16,550 nt of DNA from GCA-002688135 sp964536565 (GCA_964536565.1 CAZHXK010000027.1:1-16550), one strand, 5' to 3'; counted from the stretch's first letter, positions 1-6,710 are shown. Numbers and translations: made by a program. Notes: a model not told the origin generated them from the letters alone.

Positions 1-186
1 GTCAGGTAGAACAGAAAGGTTGACGGTTCGAGGTCCCCACGAAATACGAAGCACGAGCAGAAGCAGAATTCCGACCATGAAGAGACAGCCGCAAGACGAA
101 AAACACCCGCCTTTCAGACAGGATCTTTTTTCCGATAAAATCGGCTCTTGAACATCGGTTTGCTCTTGCGCATGCACGCGAGTCAT
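1..186 (-). CDS. N-terminal part of a small Cys-rich single-pass membrane protein (partial)
   Basis: An open frame begins with ATG at 186 and runs off the left edge without a stop; 62 residues are visible. Residues 1-22 are polar. A short Cys-rich stretch (C23, C28, C32, C34) leads into a hydrophobic helix at about 35-47, followed by a basic residue, so the remainder is probably extracytoplasmic. 'KR.CL.GC..CGCL' before a helix is a look I associate with Patescibacteria membrane proteins, but I do not recognise the family. No Shine-Dalgarno precedes the ATG. An extended -10 (TGT-TATGAT on the minus strand, 199-204) puts the expected transcription start only about 6 nt upstream, so the mRNA may be effectively leaderless. 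The terminator of the upstream gene at 259-543 separates the two. Function unknown. Confidence 0.6.
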   Translation of the reverse strand, partial: MTRVHAQEQTDVQEPILSEKRSCLKGGCFSSCGCLFMVGILLLLVLRISWGPRTVNLSVLPD

Positions 187-198
187 ATCAAGGAGTGT

Positions 199-227
199 AT
201 CATAACAGTCATAAAAAATAAAGAAAA
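199..227 (-). promoter_or_regulatory. Extended -10 promoter for the partial gene at 1-186
   Basis: On the minus strand TATGAT (199-204) is preceded by TGT, giving an extended -10. The -35 position (222-227, TTTTCT) is poor and lies in the T-tract of the upstream terminator. The predicted start is near 192, only a few bases before the ATG at 186. Confidence 0.4.
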
Positions 228-248
228 AAGTGCCCACGTAGAGGCACT
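211..248 (-). terminator. Rho-independent terminator of the 259-543 gene
   Basis: On the minus strand AGTGCC and GGCACT (229-234 and 243-248 on the plus strand) form a 6-bp stem with an 8-nt loop. It is followed by TTTTTT and a further T-rich run. It lies just downstream of the stop codon of the minus-strand gene. Confidence 0.65.
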
Positions 249-258
249 CGTAAATCGG

Positions 259-543
259 TTAACGATGCTTGACGCGAAGTTGCCAGGTGTCCGAATCCTC
301 GATTTGAGAAATGCAAATCTCGAAATGGTCAAGTGGCCACGACTTTTTCATTTTTTCACAATGTTCGCGAATAACTTTTTCGGGTCCCTTTTCGGTGACG
401 ACAAATTTATCGTCTTCTTCGGAAACTGCTTCTCTACAAGTATCGGGAGGCTTCTTGAGCTCCTCAGTGCTATCGTCAGGCATCATGTCCTCCAGGGAAT
501 CGGGTGAGGAAAAATGAGCTGTCGCCAGCTTACGCCTATTCAT
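259..543 (-). CDS. Hypothetical protein, acidic N-terminus, 94 aa
   Basis: The start is taken as ATG at 543, giving 94 residues. A longer frame to 627 exists but would run into the divergent ribonuclease gene starting at 582, so it is rejected. The first 50 residues are rich in D, E, S and P and look disordered. The last 45 (from about FVVTEKG, through HCEKMKKSW, to DTWQLRVKHR) look like a small alpha/beta fold. No catalytic motif or known family is recognised. Support for it being real comes from the terminator directly downstream (211-248) and the divergent spacing of 38 bp to the next gene. A plus-strand frame over the same DNA (148-507) is less convincing because that terminator would interrupt it. 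No clear Shine-Dalgarno; a TTG a few codons upstream is an alternative start. Confidence 0.55.
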   Translation of the reverse strand: MNRRKLATAHFSSPDSLEDMMPDDSTEELKKPPDTCREAVSEEDDKFVVTEKGPEKVIREHCEKMKKSWPLDHFEICISQIEDSDTWQLRVKHR

Positions 544-581
544 GATATGATGCAAGACAAGACTTATTAACGTTTTTCTGT

Positions 582-1937
582 ATGAAACTACACTTTCTAG
601 GAGCCGCAGGTGAAGTAACGGGCTCATGCTATTTACTTGAGTTGGGGGACAAAAAAATCATTGTGGATTGTGGGATGTTTCAGGGTTCGAGGTTTGCAGA
701 TCGTAAAAACATGGAACCATTCGAATTTGATCCGACTGAAATTGATGCGGTTATCATTACGCACGCACATGTAGATCATAATGGACGAATTCCGAAGTTG
801 GTTCATGAGGGATATCGTGGGCCCGTGTATACAACAGATGTGTCAGCAAAGCTCGTACCAATTGTGTGGCACGATGCTGCAAAGATCATGAGCTATGATT
901 TCAAAAAAACCGGAGATGAGCGACTATACACTGAGGTTGATGTAAAACGAGCGGAGGAACATCTGAAGGGAGTAAAGTATGGAGAGAAAATTCAACTCGC
1001 AGACAATATCGAAATTACGTTTCATGATGCGGGTCATATTTTGGGATCCGCATGGGTTGAGCTCGTCTACGATGGCTTCTCTTATGTATTCTCTGGAGAT
1101 TTAGGGAATGTTGATGTTCCTATTATTAAAGAGAAGGAAGTTTATCCTGGGTCAGACGTACTTGTTATGGAATCGACATATGGAGATAGAACTCATGGGC
1201 CGGGAACAGATCGAGCTGAGAAGCTGAAGGAGGTCTTGGTTGATACAGTAGAGCGTGGTGGTGTGCTGATGATTCCAGCATTGTCCTTGGAGCGAACGCA
1301 GGAGATTTTATACGAACTCAATTATCTTATTGATGAATGTAAGTGTGTGCCAAAAGTTCCGATCTTTCTCGATTCGCCAATGGCCATCCGAGCAACAAAT
1401 GTGTACACCAAGTCAACGCATGTCATGGACAAAGAAGCACGGGCGAAAGTTGGCGCAGAGGACGCGCTATTCGATTTTTCTGGACTCAAGATGACATTAC
1501 AAACAGAAGAATCAAAAGCGATTAATAATGTTCCAAATCCGAAGGTGATTATCGCGGGCTCAGGGATGATGGCAGGTGGCAGAATCATGCATCACTTGAA
1601 GCGCTATCTTAAAGACCCTAAATCTACGTTACTGATTGTGTCGTATCAGGCAGAAGGAACGCTCGGAAGAAAAATTCAATCAGGTGCAACATCGGTAACT
1701 ATTTATGGAGAGCGCATCGATATCAAATGTAAGGTGACACAAATTGGATCGTATTCCGCTCATGCCGATCAGGACATGCTTATTGATTGGGTGAGGAAAG
1801 CTCAAACAAAACCTAAGCATATCTACCTCACACATGGTGATCCAGAAGCCGCTGAGTGCTTAGCAGAAAAGCTCAGAGAAGAGTTGGGATGTGATGTAAA
1901 AGTACCTAAAAGAGGGGATGTTGCGGAGTTGCAATAG
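582..1937 (+). CDS. Beta-CASP metallo-beta-lactamase ribonuclease (CPSF/YSH1-like, COG1236 type)
   Basis: This is a full-length (451 aa) two-domain RNA-processing nuclease of the bacterial beta-CASP group related to CPSF-73. The metallo-beta-lactamase motif HAHVDH is at residues 61-66 (H61, H63, D65, H66), the next metal ligand H152 in GHILGS, and D173 in SGDLGN. The beta-CASP domain follows: motif A E197 in ESTYGD, motif B at 330-338 (MAGGRIMHH), and motif C H394 in YSAHAD; H418 in LTHGDP completes the site. All catalytic residues are present, so it should be active, probably in mRNA turnover or 5'/3' processing in the cytoplasm. In the family the substrate is single-stranded RNA; the exact polarity cannot be read from the sequence. 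No Shine-Dalgarno is seen before the ATG, and the 5' leader may be very short. It is followed by a strong hairpin at 1963-1990. Confidence 0.93.
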   Translation: MKLHFLGAAGEVTGSCYLLELGDKKIIVDCGMFQGSRFADRKNMEPFEFDPTEIDAVIITHAHVDHNGRIPKLVHEGYRGPVYTTDVSAKLVPIVWHDAAKIMSYDFKKTGDERLYTEVDVKRAEEHLKGVKYGEKIQLADNIEITFHDAGHILGSAWVELVYDGFSYVFSGDLGNVDVPIIKEKEVYPGSDVLVMESTYGDRTHGPGTDRAEKLKEVLVDTVERGGVLMIPALSLERTQEILYELNYLIDECKCVPKVPIFLDSPMAIRATNVYTKSTHVMDKEARAKVGAEDALFDFSGLKMTLQTEESKAINNVPNPKVIIAGSGMMAGGRIMHHLKRYLKDPKSTLLIVSYQAEGTLGRKIQSGATSVTIYGERIDIKCKVTQIGSYSAHADQDMLIDWVRKAQTKPKHIYLTHGDPEAAECLAEKLREELGCDVKVPKRGDVAELQ

Positions 1938-1950
1938 GATGTAGAAACTC

Positions 1951-1979
1951 TTGACAGCTTAGAGAACGAGTGGTAACGT
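1951..1979 (+). promoter_or_regulatory. Promoter of the Nudix gene, nested in the ribonuclease terminator
   Basis: TTGACA (1951-1956), an exactly 17-bp spacer ending in TGG, then TAACGT (1974-1979). The -10 hexamer is the loop of the 11-bp inverted repeat 1963-1973/1980-1990. The predicted start is near 1986, giving a leader of about 44 nt. The leader carries a small GGGG/CCCC hairpin (2002-2015) just ahead of the ribosome binding site. Confidence 0.55.
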
Positions 1980-1995
1980 CCACTCGTTCTTTATT
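1963..1995 (+). terminator. Hairpin terminator after the ribonuclease gene
   Basis: There is a perfect 11-bp stem (1963-1973 with 1980-1990) with loop TAACGT, followed by TTATT. The T-tract is short, so termination efficiency is uncertain. The same inverted repeat brackets the -10 of the next gene, so it could also act as an operator. Confidence 0.6.
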
Positions 1996-2029
1996 AACTA
2001 CAGGGGAAAGCCCCTAGGGAAGAATTGCT

Positions 2030-2920
2030 TTGAGCGACTTCGATTATGCAAACCAGAGTCTCGCGAATCTTCGCATTCCAATCAACGATGGGCACAAAGA
2101 TGCATGGGCGAAAGAAGGGCATGATGTGTGGGTGAGACGACTGCTGAGTGAAGGCTATGTGAATGAGGGTGGCGCTCACCATGCGGGGGTTCCAGGGGTG
2201 CGTCCAGGAAACGATTCTTTCAATAGCACATATTACCTAACTGGCATCCATCGCGGTGAAGGCACGTCCGTGCTGCATGTGGATAGGGGAATGCCGGGTG
2301 GTCCGCGACTTCGTGAGAACCAGGTGGTGCTGCCTACGACTCGCATTGAGACACTTGCTGCATGGGCACGGATGAAGGTGTTTGGTCTGAACGACCAACG
2401 CGATAACTGCATCAACATTGTGGTGGTTGCGCATGACAACTCCGGTTTCCTCCTGCAACAGAAGGACGGCAAACATCCAAACGAAAAGTGCAACTTCAAG
2501 TTCTGCACGTTCGGCGGAGGTATCGGCGAGGGTGAGAGTCATCGTGAAGCTGCTCTTCGCGAGTTGTACGAAGAGATCAAGGATGTGCGTGTTGTCGATG
2601 AGATGACGGCTCAGATGCAGCTGCAAGCATCACGTCAACTCGATTCTGTTCAGTGGGGAGATGGCACATGGACTTACAACTCAAATTGGGCTATCTGTCG
2701 TGCGAAAGATGCTGACCAGTTCGAACGATGGAGGGCTGCGGTGTTGGCTACTGATGCTGACGGCAACTCTATCGGTGTTGCTGAATCAGATCCTCGGTAC
2801 CTTTCTGCAGAAGCATTTGACGGCATGCATCGGGAGGAGGAAGATAAGGCTGGAGCGCACTTCGTCTCGAAGGTGAATCAATTGATGCTGATCACGCGTC
2901 GTCAAAGCATTCTGAATTAA
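2030..2920 (+). CDS. Nudix hydrolase-domain protein with an unrecognised N-terminal region
   Basis: The protein is 296 aa. A Nudix box lies at about residues 163-185: G163-x5-E169-x7-R177-E-L-x-E181-E182. The usual Gly and hydrophobic residue that end the consensus are replaced by K184 and D185. E178, E181 and E182 would bind the metal, so hydrolysis of a nucleoside-diphosphate-linked substrate is likely, but the substrate cannot be read. Residues 131-160 are the preceding beta strands. Residues 1-125 (Gly/His/Arg-rich, with DVWVRRLL near 32-39) match no family I know, and the C-terminal 70 residues are acidic. The start is TTG at 2030, supported by AGGGAAG at 2016-2022, about 7 nt upstream; there is no in-frame ATG before residue 88. 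Lines 2401-2520 are 51% GC, higher than uvrB. It has its own promoter and terminator. Confidence 0.8.
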   Translation: MSDFDYANQSLANLRIPINDGHKDAWAKEGHDVWVRRLLSEGYVNEGGAHHAGVPGVRPGNDSFNSTYYLTGIHRGEGTSVLHVDRGMPGGPRLRENQVVLPTTRIETLAAWARMKVFGLNDQRDNCINIVVVAHDNSGFLLQQKDGKHPNEKCNFKFCTFGGGIGEGESHREAALRELYEEIKDVRVVDEMTAQMQLQASRQLDSVQWGDGTWTYNSNWAICRAKDADQFERWRAAVLATDADGNSIGVAESDPRYLSAEAFDGMHREEEDKAGAHFVSKVNQLMLITRRQSILN

Positions 2921-2930
2921 CGCATGTCGC

Positions 2931-2957
2931 AACCACCCAAGATTGGGTGGTTTTTGA
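2931..2957 (+). terminator. Rho-independent terminator of the Nudix gene
   Basis: A 9-bp perfect stem (AACCACCCA 2931-2939, loop AGAT, TGGGTGGTT 2944-2952) continues into TTT. It starts 10 bp after the stop codon. Confidence 0.85.
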
Positions 2958-2986
2958 TTCAAAAAAATCACAAACAATGCTATAAT
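2958..2986 (+). promoter_or_regulatory. Extended -10 promoter of the 69-aa orphan gene
   Basis: A perfect TATAAT (2981-2986) is preceded by TGC (extended -10). TTCAAA (2958-2963) lies 17 bp upstream as a weak -35. The predicted start coincides with the first ATG at 2993, so the transcript is probably leaderless. Confidence 0.65.
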
Positions 2987-2992
2987 ACATGT

Positions 2993-3202
2993 ATGCGGAA
3001 CATGGACAGACCAAGCGAAAACATCATCCAACCTAATGAGTTGGAAGTTTTGACATTCCACGAAATCCCACACATCCCGCCAAAAGAAATATTGCAGGGA
3101 ACCACGGAGTATTTATTACACATGCGAAGTTTGGTGACTCAGGAGCTATCACAGCAGGCCGCGCGACAGATGGGAACAGACATGCAAACAGTCTTCTCCT
3201 GA
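2993..3202 (+). CDS. Hypothetical protein, 69 aa, probably leaderless mRNA
   Basis: A small soluble protein of 69 residues from ATG at 2993; a second in-frame ATG at 3002 is an alternative start. No known family is recognised. It contains a proline-rich stretch (HEIPHIPPKE, residues 23-32) followed by a predicted amphipathic helix (about 33-62, TEYLLHMRSLVTQELSQQAA). A strong extended -10 lies 7 bp before the first ATG and there is no Shine-Dalgarno, which favours leaderless translation from 2993. The stop TGA is followed immediately by a hairpin whose T-tract is on the other strand, so it mainly serves the convergent membrane-protein genes. That it is a real gene is supported by the promoter and by the terminators on both sides, not by homology. 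Confidence 0.55.
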   Translation: MRNMDRPSENIIQPNELEVLTFHEIPHIPPKEILQGTTEYLLHMRSLVTQELSQQAARQMGTDMQTVFS

Positions 3203-3204
3203 TG

Positions 3205-3231
3205 AAAAAACCCATACCAAATAGGTATGGG
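3205..3231 (-). terminator. Terminator of the small membrane-protein pair
   Basis: CCCATACC (3211-3218) pairs with GGTATGGG (3224-3231) around a 5-nt loop. On the minus strand the stem is followed by TTTTTT. It also ends the convergent 2993-3202 gene as a hairpin without a T-tract. Confidence 0.8.
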
Positions 3232-3243
3232 AACTGCTGCATG

Positions 3244-3513
3244 CTAGTGCGTTAAATTGTAGTACGTTGCTGCAACAACCAAGATGGTGTTGCTGATGAC
3301 GAATGAAAGCAGGCCGAGTTGAAAACGCACCTTGTTCTCATCGAGGTCGGGCGCATGGTTCAGGGCATGGATCATCATGATGCTGCTGATACCGCATATA
3401 ATCCACAACATCACGTATGTGGCTGCTGCAGCTGCTCCTAGAATTGCGAGCATGATACCAGGCAAGATAAATCCACATGCGAGTGATATCGCGAGCGAAA
3501 TTTTCATGTTCAA
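3244..3513 (-). CDS. Small three-helix membrane protein, 89 aa
   Basis: An integral membrane protein with three predicted helices, at about residues 5-27, 31-49 and 66-85. A charged loop (NHAPDLDENKVRFQ) joins helices 2 and 3. No family is recognised. The start is taken as TTG at 3513 because GAGG lies 6 nt upstream; the ATG two codons later (MKISLA) is 12 nt from the same site and is the alternative. It lies 21 bp downstream of the 3535-3795 gene in the same direction, with no terminator between, so the two are probably one transcript ended by the hairpin at 3205-3231. Its size and helix layout match its neighbour, suggesting an old tandem duplication; identity is low by eye. Confidence 0.6.
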   Translation of the reverse strand: MNMKISLAISLACGFILPGIMLAILGAAAAATYVMLWIICGISSIMMIHALNHAPDLDENKVRFQLGLLSFVISNTILVVAATYYNLTH

Positions 3514-3534
3514 GAGAAACCTCGCTTGTCTGCT

Positions 3535-3795
3535 TTAGGTGTGTGTCAGGAGGGGGAGTGCGGAGAGGATGACGAGGGATATTGTTGAGACGACACAGGT
3601 GAGCATGAGAAAACTAAGGATCGTGCCTCTGTCTCCTCTCATGTTCTTGGTTGCGCTCAGTGCGATCAGCGAGAGGATCATGAGGATGCCCCAGACTGCT
3701 GCATGAGTCGAAATACCTGCAATCCCAATTGTTACGGTGAGATAGGCTGGGATGGAAAGACCGAGTAAAAATGCGATAGCTGTGAATACGTACAT
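3535..3795 (-). CDS. Small three-helix membrane protein, 86 aa
   Basis: An 86-residue protein with helices at about residues 3-24, 31-48 and 60-80. A short basic loop (ATKNMRGDRG) lies between helices 2 and 3, so by the positive-inside rule that loop should be cytoplasmic. No family is recognised. The ATG at 3795 follows AGAGG with 5 nt between, a good ribosome binding site. A TTGACA promoter (3826-3854) drives it, back-to-back with the uvrB promoter. It is the first gene of a probable two-gene unit with 3244-3513. Confidence 0.65.
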   Translation of the reverse strand: MYVFTAIAFLLGLSIPAYLTVTIGIAGISTHAAVWGILMILSLIALSATKNMRGDRGTILSFLMLTCVVSTISLVILSALPLLTHT

Positions 3796-3825
3796 GACAA
3801 CCTCTTTGATTAAACTACAGGCATC

Positions 3826-3854
3826 AAAGTATCAGGAAATAGGAGTATTGTCAA
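3826..3854 (-). promoter_or_regulatory. Promoter of the small membrane-protein pair
   Basis: On the minus strand: TTGACA (3849-3854), a 17-bp spacer ending in TGA, then TACTTT (3826-3831). An alternative -10, GATACT (3828-3833), has a 15-bp spacer. Its -35 is only 3 bp from the -35 of the divergent uvrB promoter. Confidence 0.65.
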
Positions 3855-3857
3855 GGG

Positions 3858-3886
3858 TTGAGTACCTCCGATTGCAATGTTATGAT
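3858..3886 (+). promoter_or_regulatory. uvrB promoter
   Basis: TTGAGT (3858-3863), a 17-bp spacer ending in TGT, then TATGAT (3881-3886). The predicted start, about 3893, falls in the first arm of the palindrome 3892-3919. Confidence 0.6.
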
Positions 3887-3890
3887 GGCT

Positions 3891-3920
3891 CTGTCATCCT
3901 AGCCTACGCCGGGATGACAC
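3891..3920 (+). repeat. REP-like palindrome between the uvrB promoter and start codon
   Basis: Perfect 8-bp arms, TGTCATCC (3892-3899) and GGATGACA (3912-3919), flank a 12-nt loop. The left ten bases, CTGTCATCCT, are identical to the outer end of the right inverted repeat of the GIY-YIG cassette (9441-9450 region read on the minus strand). The uvrB transcript would begin with this hairpin. Confidence 0.7.
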
Positions 3921-3933
3921 GTTCACAAAATCT

Positions 3934-5994
3934 ATGAAATTCAAGATTGAATCAGAATACAAACCCTCAGGAGATCAGCCGCAAGCAATTGATGCGCTTG
4001 TTAAGGGTGTGAAAAAAGGAGAAGAATTTCAAACGCTATTAGGAGTGACGGGTTCAGGTAAAACATATGTGATGGCAAACGTCATCGAGCAGACGCAAAA
4101 GCCAACGCTCGTTATTGCACACAACAAAACACTTGCAGCACAGCTCTGTTCAGAGCTTCGTGAATTTTTTCCAAACAACGCAGTTGAGTATTTTGTTTCA
4201 TATTACGACTACTATCAGCCAGAAGCCTACGTTTCAGCATCTGACACGTATATCGATAAAGAAGCGCAGGTGAACGATGAGATTGATCGACTTCGACATA
4301 GCGCAACACAATCATTACTGTCTCGGCGCGATGTGATTATTGTTGCGTCAGTTTCATGTATTTTTTCTATTGGTGCGCCTGAAGAATACTTGAAGGGATC
4401 AATGAAGCTGACGGTAGGTCAAACTATCACACGTGGCGATATTATGCGTCATTTGGTTGAGATGCGATTTATCCGTACTAATGCTGATGTCTTACGTGGA
4501 CAATTCCGAGTGCGCGGTGACATGATTGAAGTACATCCTGTGCATCAGGAGTTTTTAGTTCGAATCACACTCGATGGTCAGAAGATCGGATTGTTGGAGG
4601 TTACTGATACGATCAAACATGAAACACAAGAGGAGCGAAAAAGTATTATTATATTTCCATCAACGCATTACGTTACGGATGATGTTTCTCGTGAGAGGGC
4701 AATTAAAACGATTCGAAAAGAAATGAACGAACGCCTGAAGTTTTATGAAAAAGAAGGAAAGGTTCTGGAATCAGAACGAATTGAGCGAAGAACAAAAATG
4801 GATTTAGAGATGATGAAGAATGTGGGGTTCTGTCATGGTATTGAAAATTACTCACGTCATTTTGATGGTCGTCGGCCGGGAGAAGCACCAACGACACTCA
4901 TCGATTATTTCCCAGACGATTTTCTGACTATCATCGATGAGTCGCATGTAACCATTCCTCAGATCCGCGGCATGTATGCTGGAGATCGTGCGCGGAAGGT
5001 GCAGCTTGTTGATTATGGCTTCCGTCTACCATCAGCAATTGATAATCGACCACTACAGTTTGATGAATACGAAGGGCGCGTGAAGCAAACAATTTTTACA
5101 TCTGCGACGCCGTCCGTGTATGAAAAAGAACATGGCGACAAGCCTGTTGAGATGATTGTGCGTCCCACAGGACTTGTTGACCCTGAAGTGATCATGAAAC
5201 CAGTGACGCCGACGAAAGATGAGGCGGGGCAGATTGATGACTTGCTCGAGCGCGTGAAGGGAAGAATCGCCAAAAAAGAGCGTGTACTCGTTACGACACT
5301 TACAAAAAAGATGGCAGAGGATTTAACGGGTTTCATTAATGAAGATGTACAGTCAGATGGAAAGGCAGCTGCGGTGTATATGCATTCTGACGTGAAGACG
5401 ATTGATCGACTCAAGATTTTGGAAGATTTTAGAAGAGGAGAATATGATGTGCTTGTGGGTGTGAATTTATTGAGAGAGGGATTGGATTTGCCAGAGGTTA
5501 CGCTTGTGGCAATTTTGGATGCAGATAAAGAAGGATTCCTTCGATCCGAAACAGCTATTATTCAAACGATGGGACGAGCGGCTCGGAATGTTGATGGGCA
5601 GGTTGTGTTGTATGCAGACAATGTTACGGGGTCTATTAAGCGGGCGGTGGATGAAACAGAGCGTCGTCGTGAAATTCAACTCGCATATAATAAGAAGCAC
5701 AAGATTACACCGAAGACAGTGAAGAAGAGCATCAAATCAATTGAGTCAGAGTTTGGATTAACGTCGGATGAAGATAAGGAAAAGAAAGCTAAAAAACAGA
5801 GTGTGATTCAAAAGATCATGCAGTTAGAGTTGGCGCCATCATACGGATTGGATCCAGAAAAACTCATCAAACAAAAAACAAAGGACATGAAAGAGGCAGC
5901 TTCGAATCTCGAGTTTGAACTGGCTGCAATTTTACGCGATGAGATTAAAGAAATTTCAAAACAACTTCGAACAAAGAAAAGTAAGAAAAAATAA
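3934..5994 (+). CDS. uvrB: UvrABC excinuclease subunit B
   Basis: UvrB is the damage-verifying helicase-like subunit of nucleotide excision repair: it is loaded by UvrA, then recruits UvrC. The 686-residue length is normal. Walker A GVTGSGKT is at 37-44, and the beta-hairpin that inserts between DNA strands is at about 90-100 (Y-rich, YYDYYQPEAYV). The Walker B/DEAD-like box DESH is at 335-338, with helicase motifs LREGLDLPE (513-521) and QTMGRAARN (544-552). A C-terminal UVR domain that binds UvrC is at about 645-680, followed by a lysine-rich tail. All key residues are present. The start has no Shine-Dalgarno; the leader of about 41 nt carries the hairpin 3892-3919. No plus-strand T-tract terminator follows; the hairpin at 5998-6012 serves the convergent gene. 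Confidence 0.98.
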   Translation: MKFKIESEYKPSGDQPQAIDALVKGVKKGEEFQTLLGVTGSGKTYVMANVIEQTQKPTLVIAHNKTLAAQLCSELREFFPNNAVEYFVSYYDYYQPEAYVSASDTYIDKEAQVNDEIDRLRHSATQSLLSRRDVIIVASVSCIFSIGAPEEYLKGSMKLTVGQTITRGDIMRHLVEMRFIRTNADVLRGQFRVRGDMIEVHPVHQEFLVRITLDGQKIGLLEVTDTIKHETQEERKSIIIFPSTHYVTDDVSRERAIKTIRKEMNERLKFYEKEGKVLESERIERRTKMDLEMMKNVGFCHGIENYSRHFDGRRPGEAPTTLIDYFPDDFLTIIDESHVTIPQIRGMYAGDRARKVQLVDYGFRLPSAIDNRPLQFDEYEGRVKQTIFTSATPSVYEKEHGDKPVEMIVRPTGLVDPEVIMKPVTPTKDEAGQIDDLLERVKGRIAKKERVLVTTLTKKMAEDLTGFINEDVQSDGKAAAVYMHSDVKTIDRLKILEDFRRGEYDVLVGVNLLREGLDLPEVTLVAILDADKEGFLRSETAIIQTMGRAARNVDGQVVLYADNVTGSIKRAVDETERRREIQLAYNKKHKITPKTVKKSIKSIESEFGLTSDEDKEKKAKKQSVIQKIMQLELAPSYGLDPEKLIKQKTKDMKEAASNLEFELAAILRDEIKEISKQLRTKKSKKK

Positions 5995-6012
5995 AATCCC
6001 GAACATGTCGGG
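5985..6012 (-). terminator. Terminator of the 6034-6633 gene
   Basis: On the minus strand CCCGA (6008-6012) pairs with TCGGG (5998-6002) around a 5-nt loop, followed by ATTTTATTTTTT. The T-tract lies in the last codons of uvrB on the other strand. Confidence 0.7.
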
Positions 6013-6033
6013 GTAATGGAGCGTAGTGAGATG

Positions 6034-6633
6034 TTATCTGTTAAGGCCAATACGCTCGAGATCGCCCAAGTTTGCGATCACGGTGCGAGCGAACGGAACA
6101 CCAATGTCGATGACACCTCTGCCCTTCATTTTGACGGGATCCTCTGCTGGCGTGAGAAGGTGTACGGGGACACCAATCTCCATAAGGAGGAATGCGATTG
6201 CAGCGGGGACGTACTCTGAGGGAAGCTTGAGTCGTCGTTTCGATCGATCATGTACATAGGTATAGACACAGAAATCACTCGAAAGAATTTTGTAGTGGCT
6301 ACGAACAAGACCTTGTTTGTTGTAGTCACGAATCAAAAATGAGCTTGGGGGCGGCGCATCGGTGTTGTTTTTGATGTACATGCGGTGTCGCAGAATTCGT
6401 TCTGGCAGCACCGTTGCGAGATACTCACGTGCGTGAGCAAGTGCTCGATTTACTACACGTTTCGGAATACGACCGAACTCGCGTTCGATGTCTGTGTAGC
6501 CCTCATGGACTGCAATACCAAGCATCATTCGAGTAAGCTGTTTTCGCTCAGCAACGGCGATGCCATGCTCGTGAGGGCTTCGGATTACGGTACTCTCGTG
6601 ATCAGGATAGGTCGGTGTCGTCTGCATATTCAT
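6034..6633 (-). CDS. Hypothetical protein of a paralogous pair (199 aa)
   Basis: The start is ATG at 6633, preceded by GGAG with 6 nt between. Upstream in-frame codons overlap the promoter and are excluded. It is a soluble protein of 199 residues: a helical, charged middle (about 30-90), a central part with a DRSKRR basic patch (129-134), a hydrophobic segment PAAIAFLLMEIGVPV (143-157), and a C-terminal tail AR.V.A...DLERIGL. Those last two features recur in the next gene (6752-7303), so the two are paralogues. I do not recognise the family and see no catalytic signature. The hydrophobic segment is short and is more likely a buried helix and strand than a membrane anchor. GC of the line at 6061-6120 is 55%, well above uvrB. 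It is monocistronic, with its own promoter and terminator. Confidence 0.75.
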   Translation of the reverse strand: MNMQTTPTYPDHESTVIRSPHEHGIAVAERKQLTRMMLGIAVHEGYTDIEREFGRIPKRVVNRALAHAREYLATVLPERILRHRMYIKNNTDAPPPSSFLIRDYNKQGLVRSHYKILSSDFCVYTYVHDRSKRRLKLPSEYVPAAIAFLLMEIGVPVHLLTPAEDPVKMKGRGVIDIGVPFARTVIANLGDLERIGLNR

Positions 6634-6661
6634 CACAATCTCCTTGGTGAAAGAACGTGAA

Positions 6662-6690
6662 ATAGTACCATGATTTTGGGACTTTGTCAA
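6662..6690 (-). promoter_or_regulatory. Promoter of the 6034-6633 gene
   Basis: On the minus strand: TTGACA (6685-6690), a 17-bp spacer ending in TGG, then TACTAT (6662-6667). The predicted leader is about 22 nt and contains the Shine-Dalgarno. Confidence 0.75.
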
Positions 6691-6710
6691 CCCTTGGGCC
6701 GGTATGCGTA

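Noticed and set aside
148..507. Plus-strand open frame of 119 aa over the left hypothetical gene
   Set aside because: It would run through the minus-strand terminator at 211-248, has low-complexity F-rich translation and no promoter or ribosome site. The minus-strand reading looks more protein-like.
544..627. N-terminal extension of the 259-543 gene to an ATG at 627
   Set aside because: It overlaps the start of the well-supported ribonuclease gene on the other strand and adds no motif.
2237..2626. 129-aa minus-strand frame opposite the Nudix gene
   Set aside because: It overlaps the conserved Nudix box on the other strand and its translation has no recognisable features.
3892..3919. The uvrB palindrome as a LexA SOS box
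   Set aside because: TGTCATCC-N12-GGATGACA matches neither the Gram-negative nor the Gram-positive LexA consensus I know, and no lexA is in the window. A dispersed repeat is the simpler reading.
6634..6690. Extended start at 6690 for the 6034-6633 gene
   Set aside because: That codon lies on the -35 box of the gene's own promoter. The ATG at 6633 has a proper Shine-Dalgarno.
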